Position numbers and translations under genes: made by a program. Below are positions 34,183 through 43,052 of a stretch of 54,064 nucleotides of DNA, in pieces; the first letter of the stretch is position 1; each line of letters starts with the position of its first letter. Location: the NCBI GenBank assembly GCA_021801645.1, contig JAJYXT010000021.1, positions 1 through 54,064 on the forward strand. The letters are read 5' to 3'. Below the pieces are notes generated by a model. That model saw only the letters and a list, made by a program, of their open reading frames with translations. It made no database searches and was not told the DNA's origin. Source of the stretch: a bacterium. Its GTDB lineage: Bacteria; Chloroflexota; Dormibacteria; Aeolococcales; Bog-877.

Positions 34183-35739
34183 TCACTCTGGCAGGTGCTC
34201 CAGGTCGTAGACCCCCTCGAAGATCCAGCGGTCCAGCCGCGTCTGCCGGGCCTGGGCTCCCCAGGAGATCACCTTGACCCCCTTCCAGCGCTCCTGGACG
34301 AACTCCCGGAGCGCCGAGTTGGCCTCCGCCCGGCCGTACCGGCCCTCCTGGTGCAGCATGCCGGCCACCCGGAAGGCGCAGAAACCGCCCTGGCAGGGGC
34401 CCATACCGACCCGCAGCGCCCGGCGGATGTCATCCAGCCGCCAGCTGGGGCGCCGGGCCACGACCGTGTCCAGATCGTGCTGGGAGACCAGCTCGCACTC
34501 GCAGATCAGAGGGTCGTCGGGCGGATCGGTCTCGGCCTCCTGCTGGCGGTTGCCAATCCAGTAGAAACGGTGCGACTCGCTCCCGGGAAGGACCTCGGTG
34601 CGGGTGCGGCACTCCGCCCCCCGCCCAAGCTTGCCCACCACCACGTCCACGGTGTCCTCGGCCATGAGGCGCAGGGTGGTGAATTTGCCTCCGGCGATGG
34701 TCACCAGCCCCTCGAGCCCGTCCCGGGCCCCGTGGTCCAGCACGGTGTGGGAGCGGCTGACCTCCCGGTCGCCTGCCCCTGCGGAGCCCTCCGTCTTGGG
34801 GAGGAGGGGCCGGGAGCCCGACCAGACCCTGAGAGCCCGGCTCTCCTTGAACCCCGGCACCAGCAGCTCGCCGGCCTCGATCATCTGATGGACCTCCTCC
34901 GGACTGCATTCGGTGTCGTCCGGGTCGGCCACCGGGTGGTCGGTGGTCCCGATCACGCTCACCGTGCGCACCGGGACGATGATGTCGCCGTCGGAGGGCA
35001 TGTGGCAGCGGTTGAGGACGGCCCGGGCCAGCCGGTGGTTGATCGCCACCATGACCCCCTTGCCCGGACGCACCCCGACCTCGCAGCCGGCCAGCTGAGC
35101 CACCTGGCCGCTCCAGGCGCCGGCAGCGTTGACGACGCACCCGGCGTTGACCTGCACCTCCTCCCCGGTGCGCTGGTCCTCCATCACCGCCCCCTCGACC
35201 CGGTCGCCCTGGCGGATCACCCTGACCACCTTGTGATAGGGGAGCACCGTGGCCCCATGGGCCTGGGCCCCCCGCAGCAGCGCGGAGATCATCTTCCAGG
35301 AGTCGATGGAGCCGTCCTGAACCCGGAAGGCCCGGCGGATCTTGGGGTTGAGGCGTGGCTCGTCCCGCAGGGCCACCCCCACCGGGATCTCCTCGATCTC
35401 CATCCCAGCGGCTCCGGCCGCGGCGAGGAAGCGGTCGGCGTACTCGAGGTCGTCTTCCGGGGTGCTGACGAACAGCCCGCCGGTGTCCTCGAGGCAGTCC
35501 GCGGCGACCTGGCGAAGGATCCGGTTCTCGGCCGCGCACTCGCGGGCCGAGCCCGGGTCCTTCACCGCGTAGCGCCCCCCGGAGTGCAGCAGGCCGTGGA
35601 AGCGGCCGCTGGTTCCGGTGGCGAAGTCCTGCCGGTCCACCAGGGTGACGTGGAGACCCCGCAGCGCGGAGTCCCACGCCACCCCCGCCCCGGTGGAGCC
35701 TCCCCCGATCACCAGGACGTCGGTGTCCAACGTGTTCAT
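34183..35739 (-). CDS. glpA: Glycerol-3-phosphate dehydrogenase, GlpA-type catalytic subunit
   Basis: The 518-residue FAD enzyme begins TDVLVIGGGSTGAGVAWDSALRG, contains the DAO-domain strand TIAGGKFTTLRLMAEDT, and has a C-terminal BFD-like region with cysteines (ICECEL and GMGPCQGGFC) that can hold a [2Fe-2S] cluster. The extra cysteine region separates GlpA from aerobic GlpD, and the presence of glpB and glpC behind it supports the GlpABC complex. It oxidises glycerol 3-phosphate. It starts 22 bases after the glpK stop. Confidence 0.93.
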   Translation of the reverse strand: MNTLDTDVLVIGGGSTGAGVAWDSALRGLHVTLVDRQDFATGTSGRFHGLLHSGGRYAVKDPGSARECAAENRILRQVAADCLEDTGGLFVSTPEDDLEYADRFLAAAGAAGMEIEEIPVGVALRDEPRLNPKIRRAFRVQDGSIDSWKMISALLRGAQAHGATVLPYHKVVRVIRQGDRVEGAVMEDQRTGEEVQVNAGCVVNAAGAWSGQVAQLAGCEVGVRPGKGVMVAINHRLARAVLNRCHMPSDGDIIVPVRTVSVIGTTDHPVADPDDTECSPEEVHQMIEAGELLVPGFKESRALRVWSGSRPLLPKTEGSAGAGDREVSRSHTVLDHGARDGLEGLVTIAGGKFTTLRLMAEDTVDVVVGKLGRGAECRTRTEVLPGSESHRFYWIGNRQQEAETDPPDDPLICECELVSQHDLDTVVARRPSWRLDDIRRALRVGMGPCQGGFCAFRVAGMLHQEGRYGRAEANSALREFVQERWKGVKVISWGAQARQTRLDRWIFEGVYDLEHLPE

Positions 35740-35761
35740 CTCTAGGTTCCCGCCGGGGTCC

Positions 35762-37258
35762 TCACTCCACCCAGTCGAAGGTGCGGGTGACGGCCTTCTT
35801 CCAGAGCCGGTACTCCTTCTCTCGAAGCTCGGAGTCCATCCGGGGCTCCCAGGTCCGGTCCACTCCCCAGTTGGCCCGCAGCTCGTCCAGCTGGGTCCAG
35901 AAGCCCACCGCCAGCCCGGCGGCGTAGGCGGCGCCGAGCGAGGTGGTCTCGGCCACCTTGGGCCGGATCACCGGAACTCCCAGCACATCCGCCTGGAACT
36001 GCATCAGCAGCTCGTCGTGGACCATGCCGCCGTCCACCCGGAGGGAGGTCAGGGCGACCCCCGAGTCCTGGTTCATGGCGTCCACCACCTCGCGGGTCTG
36101 CCAGGCGGTCGCCTCCAGGACGGCCCTGGCGATGTGGCCCTTGTTGACGTAGCGGGTGAGGCCGGCGATCACGCCCCGGGCGTCGCTGCGCCAGTAGGGG
36201 GCGAAGAGGCCGGAGAAGGCGGGCACGAAGTAGACCCCGCCGTTGTCCTCCACCGTGGCGGCCAGCTTCTCGATGTCCGAGGACTGGCTGATCATCCCCA
36301 GGTTGTCCCGCAACCACTGCACCAGGGCACCGGTGATCGCGATCGAGCCCTCGAGGCAGTAGACCGCCGGCTGGTCGCCGATCTTGTAGCCGAGGGTGGT
36401 CAGAAGGCCGCTCTTGGACTGGATCGGGCTGGTGCCGGTGTTGAGCAGGAGGAAGTTCCCCGTGCCGTAGGTGTTCTTGGCCTCGCCCACGGCGTAGCAG
36501 GTCTGCCCGAAGATGGCCGCCTGCTGGTCGCCCAGGTCGCCGGCCACCGGCACCCCCGGAAGGGGCTCTTTGCAGGTGCCGTACACCTCACTTGAGGGAC
36601 GGATCTGGGGCAGCATGGCCCGGGGGACCCCGAGGATCCCGAGGATCTCGTCATCCCAGTCCAGGGTCTTGAGGTTCATCAACATGGTGCGGCTGGCGTT
36701 GGTGACGTCGGTGAGATGCAGGCCTCCGTTCACCCCGCCGGTGAGGTTCCAGATGCACCAGCTGTCGATGTTGCCGAAAACCACCTCGCCCCGCTCGGCC
36801 CTCTCCCTGACCCCGGGTACGTTGTCCAGGATCCAGCGGATCTTGGGGCCGGAGAAGTAGGTGGCCAGCGGCAGCCCCACCTTCTCCCGGAAGCGGTCCT
36901 GACCGCCATCCTTGGCCAGGTCGTTGCAGATGGTGTCGGTCCGGGTGTCCTGCCAGACGATGGCGTTGTGCACCGGCCGACCGGTGGTCTTGTCCCAGAC
37001 CACAGTGGTCTCGCGTTGGTTGGTCACCCCCACGGCGGCCAGGTCGGACGGCTGGATCCCCGCCTTGGCCAGCGCCCCGGAGATCACCTCCTTGCTGCGG
37101 GTCCAGATCTCCATCGCGTCGTGCTCGACCCACCCGGGCTTGGGGTAGATCTGCTCATGCTCCTTCTGGTCCACCGCGATCACGTTCCCGGAATGATCGA
37201 AGATCATGAACCGGGTGCTGGTGGTCCCCTGATCCAGGGCCCCCACGTACTTGGCCAT
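35762..37258 (-). CDS. glpK: Glycerol kinase
   Basis: The 498-residue FGGY kinase begins [15 protein letters not shown], with [23 protein letters not shown] and [15 protein letters not shown], and is full length. It phosphorylates glycerol with ATP to glycerol 3-phosphate for GlpABC. The loop before GDQQAA (residues ~224-240) reads [14 protein letters not shown]. Low-GC Gram-positive enzymes have a YHF[YF]G stretch there whose histidine is phosphorylated by HPr; that histidine is missing here. It lies between dhaL (54 bases) and glpA (22 bases). Confidence 0.96.
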   Translation of the reverse strand: MAKYVGALDQGTTSTRFMIFDHSGNVIAVDQKEHEQIYPKPGWVEHDAMEIWTRSKEVISGALAKAGIQPSDLAAVGVTNQRETTVVWDKTTGRPVHNAIVWQDTRTDTICNDLAKDGGQDRFREKVGLPLATYFSGPKIRWILDNVPGVRERAERGEVVFGNIDSWCIWNLTGGVNGGLHLTDVTNASRTMLMNLKTLDWDDEILGILGVPRAMLPQIRPSSEVYGTCKEPLPGVPVAGDLGDQQAAIFGQTCYAVGEAKNTYGTGNFLLLNTGTSPIQSKSGLLTTLGYKIGDQPAVYCLEGSIAITGALVQWLRDNLGMISQSSDIEKLAATVEDNGGVYFVPAFSGLFAPYWRSDARGVIAGLTRYVNKGHIARAVLEATAWQTREVVDAMNQDSGVALTSLRVDGGMVHDELLMQFQADVLGVPVIRPKVAETTSLGAAYAAGLAVGFWTQLDELRANWGVDRTWEPRMDSELREKEYRLWKKAVTRTFDWVE

Positions 37259-37312
37259 TACGCCACCTCCGCTAGTTTTCCGCCGCCGCGCCCCCCGCGG
37301 CGCTCCGCCCGT

Positions 37313-37951
37313 CTAGTTGCCCTTCGCGAAAGCAGCCTCCGCCGCTTGCATCAGGAGCCAGGACGAGGTCGCCCCTGGATCCTGGTGCCCCTGACTCCGC
37401 TCTCCCAGATAGCTGGCCCTGCCCCGTCGGGCCAGGAGCGGGATCGTGGCCTCCATCCCTTGGTGGGCCGCGGCCGTGGCCCGGGCGAGCCCCTCGGCAA
37501 GGGTCACCCCCTCATCGGCCGCCGCCCGGAGCGCCTCCGCCGCCGGGAGCAGCGCGTCCACCATGGTCTTGTCCCCTGGCTCCGCCTTGCCCCGGGCCTG
37601 GACCGCCGTCACCGCCGCCAGAACCGCCTCCGCCCAGTCGGAAAGCTCGATCTCCGACTTGCCCTTGAGGCTGGAGGACAGCTGCAGGAAGACGGTGCCG
37701 TACAGCGGGCCGCTGGCCCCCCCCACGGTGGAGATGAGGGCCATGGCCACGGTCCGAAAGAGCCCGGAGATGTCCTGGTCGGTGAGTGCCTCCACCTTGG
37801 GGATTACGGCGCGCATCCCCCGGTCCATGTTGATCCCGTGGTCGGCGTCCCCGATCTCCGCGTCCAGCTGGGTCAGGAACTCCCGGTTGGCGGCGACGGC
37901 CTCCGCGAAGCCCTGCACGAAGGAGACGCACTCGGGGTAACCCGCCCCCAT
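37313..37951 (-). CDS. dhaL: Dihydroxyacetone kinase subunit L
   Basis: The 212-residue protein has the nucleotide/Mg-binding cluster LDAEIGDADHGINMDRG (residues ~29-45, three conserved aspartates), VGGASGPLYGTVFLQ, and a late DPGATSSWLLMQA. This is the ADP-binding subunit of PEP-dependent dihydroxyacetone kinase: the ADP stays bound and is rephosphorylated by DhaM. It is separate from DhaK, unlike the one-chain ATP-dependent kinases. It starts 52 bases after dhaK. Confidence 0.95.
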   Translation of the reverse strand: MGAGYPECVSFVQGFAEAVAANREFLTQLDAEIGDADHGINMDRGMRAVIPKVEALTDQDISGLFRTVAMALISTVGGASGPLYGTVFLQLSSSLKGKSEIELSDWAEAVLAAVTAVQARGKAEPGDKTMVDALLPAAEALRAAADEGVTLAEGLARATAAAHQGMEATIPLLARRGRASYLGERSQGHQDPGATSSWLLMQAAEAAFAKGN

Positions 37952-38003
37952 CTCAGCGCCCTCCCCCAGGGCTGTCCGCTCGGGCCGCCGCCGTCCCCAT
38001 CCT

Positions 38004-39005
38004 TCAGGCCCCCCAGCGCAGCCCGGGGGTGTTGACTGGCGCGTCCCAGAGCCGCACCAGCTCGTCGTCGAGCCGGAGCAGCGTGATCGAGGTGCCGGCC
38101 ATCTCCAGAGAGGTGATGTACGAGCCCACCAGATTCCGCTCGATGGTGATCCCGCGGCCCTTCAGGAAGCGGTCCAGGGCCCGGTAGACCACGTATAGCT
38201 CGATCAGGGGGGTGCCGCCCATGCCGTTGACGAACGCCAGGACCCGGTCGTTGGACTTGAAGGGGAGGTCGTCGACGATGGTGCTGGCCAGCACCTCGAC
38301 GATCTCGTCGGCGGTGGCCAGCTTGCGCCGCTCCCGACCGGGCTCTCCGTGGATCCCGATCCCGATCTCCATCTCGTCCTCGCCCAGCTCGAAGGTGGGC
38401 TTGCCCGCCGCCGGCACCGTGCAGGAGGTGAGCGCCATGCCCATCGAGCGGCCGTTGGCGTTGACCTTGCGGCAGAGCTCGGCCACCTCGCCGAGCGGGC
38501 GCCCGGCCTCGGCGGCCGCGCCGCAGATCTTCTCGGCCAGGACCGTGACGCCCACGCCGCGACGGCCCGCGGTGTAGAGGCTGTCCTGGACCGCCACGTC
38601 ATCGTTAGTCACCACCGCCTCCACCTGGATGCCATCCTCCTTGGCCAGATCCGCCGCCATCTCGAAGTTGAGGATGTCCCCGGTGTAGTTCTTGACGATG
38701 TGCAGCACCCCGGCGCCCCCGCTGACCGCCTTGGTGGCGGCCAGGATCTGGTCAGGGGTGGGAGAGGTGAACACCTCCCCGGGGCAGGCTGCGTCCAGCA
38801 TGCCGCGCCCCACGAAGCCCCCGTGCATCGGCTCGTGGCCCGAGCCCCCGCCGGAGACCACCGCCACCTTGCCCTGGACTGGGGCGTCCTTGCGCATCAC
38901 GTAGTAGGGGTCGAGAGAAACCTTGACCCGGTCGGAGTGAGCGGCGGCGATTCCTTCCAGCTCCTCCCGGACCACATCGTCGGGTCGGTTGATCAGCTTC
39001 TTCAT
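38004..39005 (-). CDS. dhaK: Dihydroxyacetone kinase subunit K
   Basis: The 333-residue protein matches DhaK along its length, with [18 protein letters not shown] (active-site His), [13 protein letters not shown] (catalytic Asp), and GIGIHGEPG, whose histidine forms a hemiaminal bond with dihydroxyacetone. It binds dihydroxyacetone for phosphoryl transfer from DhaL-ADP~P. It is the second gene of the glycerol operon, 24 bases after glpF. Confidence 0.96.
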   Translation of the reverse strand: MKKLINRPDDVVREELEGIAAAHSDRVKVSLDPYYVMRKDAPVQGKVAVVSGGGSGHEPMHGGFVGRGMLDAACPGEVFTSPTPDQILAATKAVSGGAGVLHIVKNYTGDILNFEMAADLAKEDGIQVEAVVTNDDVAVQDSLYTAGRRGVGVTVLAEKICGAAAEAGRPLGEVAELCRKVNANGRSMGMALTSCTVPAAGKPTFELGEDEMEIGIGIHGEPGRERRKLATADEIVEVLASTIVDDLPFKSNDRVLAFVNGMGGTPLIELYVVYRALDRFLKGRGITIERNLVGSYITSLEMAGTSITLLRLDDELVRLWDAPVNTPGLRWGA

Positions 39006-39029
39006 TCGATCAGGCTCCTCTGCTTGGCA

Positions 39030-39986
39030 CTACGGGGTGACGTTGGGCTCTTTGGTCCCGACCTCCGACCCCTCGTGCTCGTGGTGCTTGAGCCTCGAGG
39101 CGAGGACGTCGCCGATGAAGAAGTCGTAGAGCAGGACTCCCACGACCCCGCCCACCAGCGGACCCACGATGGGGATCCAGAAGTAGTTGGAGAAGTGGAA
39201 CGCCCCCGCGCTGTAGGTCCCGGGGAAGGCCACCTTGCCCCAGCCGAAGAGCCAGGCCACGAAGCGGGGCCCGAAGTCACGGGCGGGGTTGATGGCGTAC
39301 CCGGCGTTGGGGCCGTAGGACATGCCGATGGCGCCCACCGCCGCGCCCACCAGCCAGGGGCCCATGTTGCCCGCCGGCGCCAGGTTGCGGCCGTCGGTGA
39401 TCGCCAGGACCAGGATGAGAAGGAAAGCCGTGCCCACGATCTGGTCCACCAGCGGCCCCACCACGCTGCCGTGGAAGTAGGGGGCGGGGAAGGTGGCGAA
39501 GATCGAGTAGCTGGCCAGCGCGTTGCCCGCCGACGGGACCGTCTTGGCCGCCAGGTCCCAGGCTTGGATCGCCGGACCGTAGACCATGTAGACGATGAGA
39601 GCGCCGAAGATCGCCCCCACCAGCTCCGCCCCCATGTAGGGGAGGACCTTGTTCCAGGGGAACTTGCGGCGCACCGCCAGCCCCAGGGTCACCGCCGGGT
39701 TGAGGTGGGCGCCGGTGATCCCGCCCGCCACGTAGATGCCCATCACCACCGCGAACATCCATCCGAAGGTGATGAGCAGCCAGTCGCCGCCCGCCTGGAA
39801 GATGGTGGTGGGGCTCGCCGTCCTTCCTGACCCGGGAAGGCCCGCCACGGCCACCGCCACCACGCCGTCACCAAAGGCGAGCAGCGTCAGGGTGCCGAAG
39901 AACTCGGCCATGAGCTCGCCCCAGAGGCCGCTCAGCCCGGCGAAGGACCTCCCCTCACCGTGCAGCGGCGTGTATTCCATCGCCAT
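39030..39986 (-). CDS. glpF: Glycerol uptake facilitator (aquaglyceroporin)
   Basis: The 318-residue MIP-family channel has both pore motifs, HLNPAVTLG and AINPARDFGPR, and six membrane helices. It is longer than E. coli GlpF (281 residues), with a hydrophilic N-terminus and a charged, His-rich C-terminal tail (HHEHEGSEVGTKE). The Asp after the second NPAR fits a glycerol-conducting rather than a water-only channel. ATG 39986 has AGGAGGG eight bases upstream. It is the first gene of the eight-gene glycerol/dihydroxyacetone operon. Confidence 0.94.
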   Translation of the reverse strand: MAMEYTPLHGEGRSFAGLSGLWGELMAEFFGTLTLLAFGDGVVAVAVAGLPGSGRTASPTTIFQAGGDWLLITFGWMFAVVMGIYVAGGITGAHLNPAVTLGLAVRRKFPWNKVLPYMGAELVGAIFGALIVYMVYGPAIQAWDLAAKTVPSAGNALASYSIFATFPAPYFHGSVVGPLVDQIVGTAFLLILVLAITDGRNLAPAGNMGPWLVGAAVGAIGMSYGPNAGYAINPARDFGPRFVAWLFGWGKVAFPGTYSAGAFHFSNYFWIPIVGPLVGGVVGVLLYDFFIGDVLASRLKHHEHEGSEVGTKEPNVTP

Positions 39987-40061
39987 GCCAGCATCCCTCC
40001 TCTGATCCGCTCTCGACCGCGCGCCGTGGTGGAGAATCGCCACTCACGAGTCGGCAGCGAG

Positions 40062-40091
40062 AGCGTAGACCCAGGACCAATGAATAGTCAA
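40062..40091 (-). promoter_or_regulatory. Promoter of the glycerol/dihydroxyacetone operon
   Basis: On the minus strand TTGACT (40091-40086) and TACGCT (40067-40062) are separated by 18 bases. Transcription would start near 40055, leaving a leader of about 70 bases before glpF. The -10 box is weak (three of six consensus bases), as expected for an activated or regulated promoter. Confidence 0.5.
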
Positions 40092-40105
40092 CCATGTGGG
40101 GATTA

Positions 40106-40125
40106 CACCTAGTTTCACCTAGGTG
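40106..40125. promoter_or_regulatory. Operator-like CACCTAG repeats upstream of glpF
   Basis: CACCTAG occurs at 40106-40112 and again at 40116-40122, one helical turn apart. The second copy is part of the perfect palindrome CACCTAGGTG (40116-40125). The cluster ends 15 bases upstream of the -35 box of the glycerol operon promoter, a position suited to an activator. No regulator gene is adjacent. Confidence 0.5.
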
Positions 40126-40172
40126 GAAACACCCGGTTGGTTGGCGAACCTAAGTTCGAGAGGCCCGCTGCG

Positions 40173-40850
40173 TCAGGGGGAGCTGGGAGCGGCGCCCCGG
40201 CGCCGCGGGCGGCCTGGTGAGGGCTCGGGCATCCCCTCCGCGGGGGCCGCTGGGGCCGCCTCATCCTGGGACTTACGGTACTGACGGTAGACGGCGTGGA
40301 TGCGCTGCAGGGCGGTCAGGTTGGTGGCCACCGCCAGTATCCAGAGGACCGGCACCATGAGGCCCAGGATCAGGCCCAGAGCGGTGATCACGACCCGCTC
40401 CGGACGGGCGAACCAGCCGACGTCGCAGGTGTACCCGAGTGACTGCGCCCGGGCCCGCACGTAACTGACCAGCAGGGAGCCGAAGAGCGCCGCCACGATC
40501 AGGAAAACCGGGACCTCCTGATGGAGGTGGGCGAGGAAGAGGTAGGCGAGGCCGGCGTAGAGCACCCCCTCTCCGTACCGGTCGGCGGTGCTGTCCAGGA
40601 AGGCGCCGAAGGGGTGTACCCGGCCGGACTCCCGGGCCACGGCTCCGTCGAGGATGTCGAAGGCCCCTGCCAGGAGCAGAACGATCCCCGCCCACAGCTG
40701 GAGGTCGAGGGCCGCCAGCGCCGCCGCGCCGCCGGCGATGGCCAGCCCGATCAGGGTGATGGCGTTGGGGCTCAGCCCCGCCAGCCGGCTGGCGGCGGCA
40801 AGCCGCTGGGCGGCCGCCCTAACGGAGGCCTGGAGCAGTCTGCTGAACAC
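40173..40850 (-). CDS. Phosphatidylinositol phosphate synthase-like CDP-alcohol phosphatidyltransferase
   Basis: The 225-residue membrane protein has the signature D-I-L-D-G-A-V-A-R followed by GAFLDSTADR, with five to six helices and a conserved WFARPERVVI segment, as in actinobacterial PgsA1/PIP synthase. Those enzymes join CDP-diacylglycerol to inositol 3-phosphate, the product of Ino1, which is encoded in the same operon. GTG 40850 follows AGAGGTG at about eight bases and overlaps the glycosyltransferase gene by 32 bases. The C-terminal ~30 residues are proline-rich. Head-group specificity is inferred from context. Confidence 0.82.
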   Translation of the reverse strand: MFSRLLQASVRAAAQRLAAASRLAGLSPNAITLIGLAIAGGAAALAALDLQLWAGIVLLLAGAFDILDGAVARESGRVHPFGAFLDSTADRYGEGVLYAGLAYLFLAHLHQEVPVFLIVAALFGSLLVSYVRARAQSLGYTCDVGWFARPERVVITALGLILGLMVPVLWILAVATNLTALQRIHAVYRQYRKSQDEAAPAAPAEGMPEPSPGRPRRRGAAPSSP

Positions 40851-41991
40851 TTGGTTGCACCTCTTGGGAGGGGCGCTGACGCAGCGCCCTACGGTAAACC
40901 TGAAGAACCCGGTCCGCCACCAGCGGCCAGGCGTAACGCTCAGCGGTCGCCCGGCCCCGACGCCCCATCTCCCTGCGGAGTTCCGGATGATCGAGGAGGT
41001 GGGCGAGGGCACGGGCCATCTGCCCCTCGTCCCCCTTGGGGACCAGCAGCCCTTCCTGGCCGTCGGTGAGTACTTGGCGGAACCCGTCTATCGCCGTCGC
41101 CACCACCGGGCGGCCGCTGGCCATCGCCTCCAGGAGGATCACCCCGAAGGACTCCTTGCCGGTGTTGGGGGCGCAGTAGATGTCACAGGCGGTGAGGTGG
41201 GCGGGCTTCTCCTCTTCTGGAACGAAGCCCAGGAACCGGACGTCCGGGATCCCCTCCTCCTCGACCCGGCGCTCATACCCCCGGCGCAGCGGGCCGTCCC
41301 CGATGACCACCAGCTGGCAGTCGGTGCGCACCTGGCGGAGCAGCTGGTAGGCGTCGAGAAGGGTGGACAGCCCCTTGCGCTCCTCGAGGCGGCCCAGGAA
41401 GAGGATGGTTGTGCGCCTCTGGTCGCGGATGCCGGGCTTGGGGGATACCTCGGGATGGAAGCGCTGAGGGTCGATCCCGTTGGGGATCACGGTGTAGTCA
41501 CCGGGGAAGTAGCGCGCCACGAAACGCCGCGCCGGCTCGGACACCGCGATGCAGGCGTCTAGATGGCGGAACTGCCGGCGCAGGATCGGGCGGCCGTAGT
41601 AGTAGCCGAGGTTCTGGCGGGCATAGGCGTGGAAGGTTCCCACCGCGGCGCTGGCCTGGTTCAGCCGGAGGACGGTGATCGGCAGGGCCGGCATGAGCGG
41701 CTCGTGGATGTGGAGGACGTCGAAGGCCTCCTCGGCCAGGACCGAACGGATCCGGCGGGTGAGGTGGAACGAGAGCGAGATCCTGGCCACCGAGCCGTTG
41801 GCCGGGAAGGGGATGGGCCGCCCCAGCGGGATCAGCCCCTCCACATCCAACCGTTCGCCGCCGGCAGCCGGGGCCAGCACCTTGACCAGGTGCCCGCGCC
41901 GCCGCAGCTCCTCGGCGAGGTGGCGGACATGCTCCCCGACCCCGCCGGGGCGCTGGTAGTCGTAGGGGGAGACCATCCCCACCCGGATCAC
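40819..41991 (-). CDS. PimA-like glycosyltransferase (GT-B, family GT4)
   Basis: The 390-residue glycosyltransferase starts VIRVGMVSPYDYQRPGGVGEHV, the GT-B acceptor-side glycine loop. It contains LGRPIPFPANGSVARISLS, matching PimA, and the donor-site EX7E-type segment KESFGVILLEAMASGRPVVA. In actinobacteria PimA adds mannose from GDP-mannose to phosphatidylinositol, the first step of PI-mannoside synthesis on the cytoplasmic face. GTG 41991 overlaps the stop of the upstream acyltransferase gene (GTGA). Its neighbours make and acylate the same lipid. Confidence 0.87.
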   Translation of the reverse strand: MIRVGMVSPYDYQRPGGVGEHVRHLAEELRRRGHLVKVLAPAAGGERLDVEGLIPLGRPIPFPANGSVARISLSFHLTRRIRSVLAEEAFDVLHIHEPLMPALPITVLRLNQASAAVGTFHAYARQNLGYYYGRPILRRQFRHLDACIAVSEPARRFVARYFPGDYTVIPNGIDPQRFHPEVSPKPGIRDQRRTTILFLGRLEERKGLSTLLDAYQLLRQVRTDCQLVVIGDGPLRRGYERRVEEEGIPDVRFLGFVPEEEKPAHLTACDIYCAPNTGKESFGVILLEAMASGRPVVATAIDGFRQVLTDGQEGLLVPKGDEGQMARALAHLLDHPELRREMGRRGRATAERYAWPLVADRVLQVYRRALRQRPSQEVQPSVQQTAPGLR

Positions 41992-43052
41992 GAGGCCACC
42001 TCGCGCAGCCCGGGTGGCTCTGGCTCCTCGGCCGCCATCGGGGGGCCGAAGATCGGGTTCATCACATGCCACTGATCGGGGTGGGCCCGGAGCTCCGGCT
42101 CCAGGGTGCGCAGGATGCGCCGGGCAGCCGCCTCCAGGTCAGCACCGGGCTCCTTGCCCAGGGTGACCGTGAAGGGGGCGAAGCCACGGCAGTGGTAGTT
42201 GTCCTGATCGTCGCGGGTGAGGGAGACGGGCAGCACCGCCGCCCCGGTCCGGGCGGCGATCTCCACCGCCCCCAGGGGGATCGAGGCGCGGTGTCCCAGG
42301 AACGCCATCTCCGCCCCGGTCCCCAATAGGTCGCGGTCGACGGCGATCACCACCACGCCTCCGGCACCCAGGATCCGGTAGATCTGCCGTACCGCCGCGG
42401 CCCCGGAGCGATGGACAGCCGCCTGGTCCCCACGGCGCACCGCGTCGACGTTGAGGGGCACCACCTGGCAGCCGACCCGGGCGCGGTTGCGAACCAGCCA
42501 GTTGAAGCAGCGGATGGGCCGAACCTGCTCGGCCAGGAGCGCCAGCCCGACTCCCTCGAAGTTCTCCCGGAGAGCGGCGATGGCGGCTTCCCAGGAGCCC
42601 AGGTGCAGGCTGACGATGATCACTCCGCGGCCCAGGCGGCGCGCCTCCTCCAGGAGGTGGGCGTCCTCGGTCCGCAGCCAGGGGGTCCAGGCATCGAGGG
42701 GCCGATGGCTCATCTGCAGCACGTCGATCCAGGCCTTCAGGAAGTTGCGCACGTTGGCGCGAAGGAGGCGGCGCATCTCCCGTCGGCCCAGGCCGGGGCG
42801 AACCACCGCTAGATTGGTCCTAAGCCCCTGCCAGTGGGAGGGCCAGCACAGCGTGAGAGCCGCTGACAGCGGCCCCGCGAACCAGTAGGCGACCCGCCGG
42901 TCCACGGCTCGCATCACCACCTCCGCGCTCCGCAGCCCGAGGTAGGGCAGCCAGGGCTCGTCGGGGTCGGGGCGCGGCAGGCTGGACGGCAGGCCAACCT
43001 GGCGGACCCGCCCCAGCGCGGCCCATGGGCTGGGGACCACCCGCACCTTCAT
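41988..43052 (-). CDS. LpxL/HtrB-like acyltransferase, probable PI-mannoside acyltransferase (PatA-like)
   Basis: The 354-residue protein belongs to the lysophospholipid/lipid A acyltransferase family, with the HX4E pair in SLHLGSWEAA, an AVDRDLLGTGAEMAFLG segment and HPDQWHVMNPIF at the end. An acyltransferase next to PimA corresponds to Rv2611c (PatA) in mycobacteria, which acylates the mannose of PIM. ATG 43052 overlaps the stop of the other acyltransferase gene (ATGA), and its own stop overlaps the PimA-like gene. The acceptor is inferred from gene order. Confidence 0.82.
   Translation of the reverse strand: MKVRVVPSPWAALGRVRQVGLPSSLPRPDPDEPWLPYLGLRSAEVVMRAVDRRVAYWFAGPLSAALTLCWPSHWQGLRTNLAVVRPGLGRREMRRLLRANVRNFLKAWIDVLQMSHRPLDAWTPWLRTEDAHLLEEARRLGRGVIIVSLHLGSWEAAIAALRENFEGVGLALLAEQVRPIRCFNWLVRNRARVGCQVVPLNVDAVRRGDQAAVHRSGAAAVRQIYRILGAGGVVVIAVDRDLLGTGAEMAFLGHRASIPLGAVEIAARTGAAVLPVSLTRDDQDNYHCRGFAPFTVTLGKEPGADLEAAARRILRTLEPELRAHPDQWHVMNPIFGPPMAAEEPEPPGLREVAS

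Noticed and set aside
34195-35745. Open frame of 516 codons on the plus strand opposite glpA
   Set aside because: Antisense shadow; it lacks any recognisable domain while glpA is complete.
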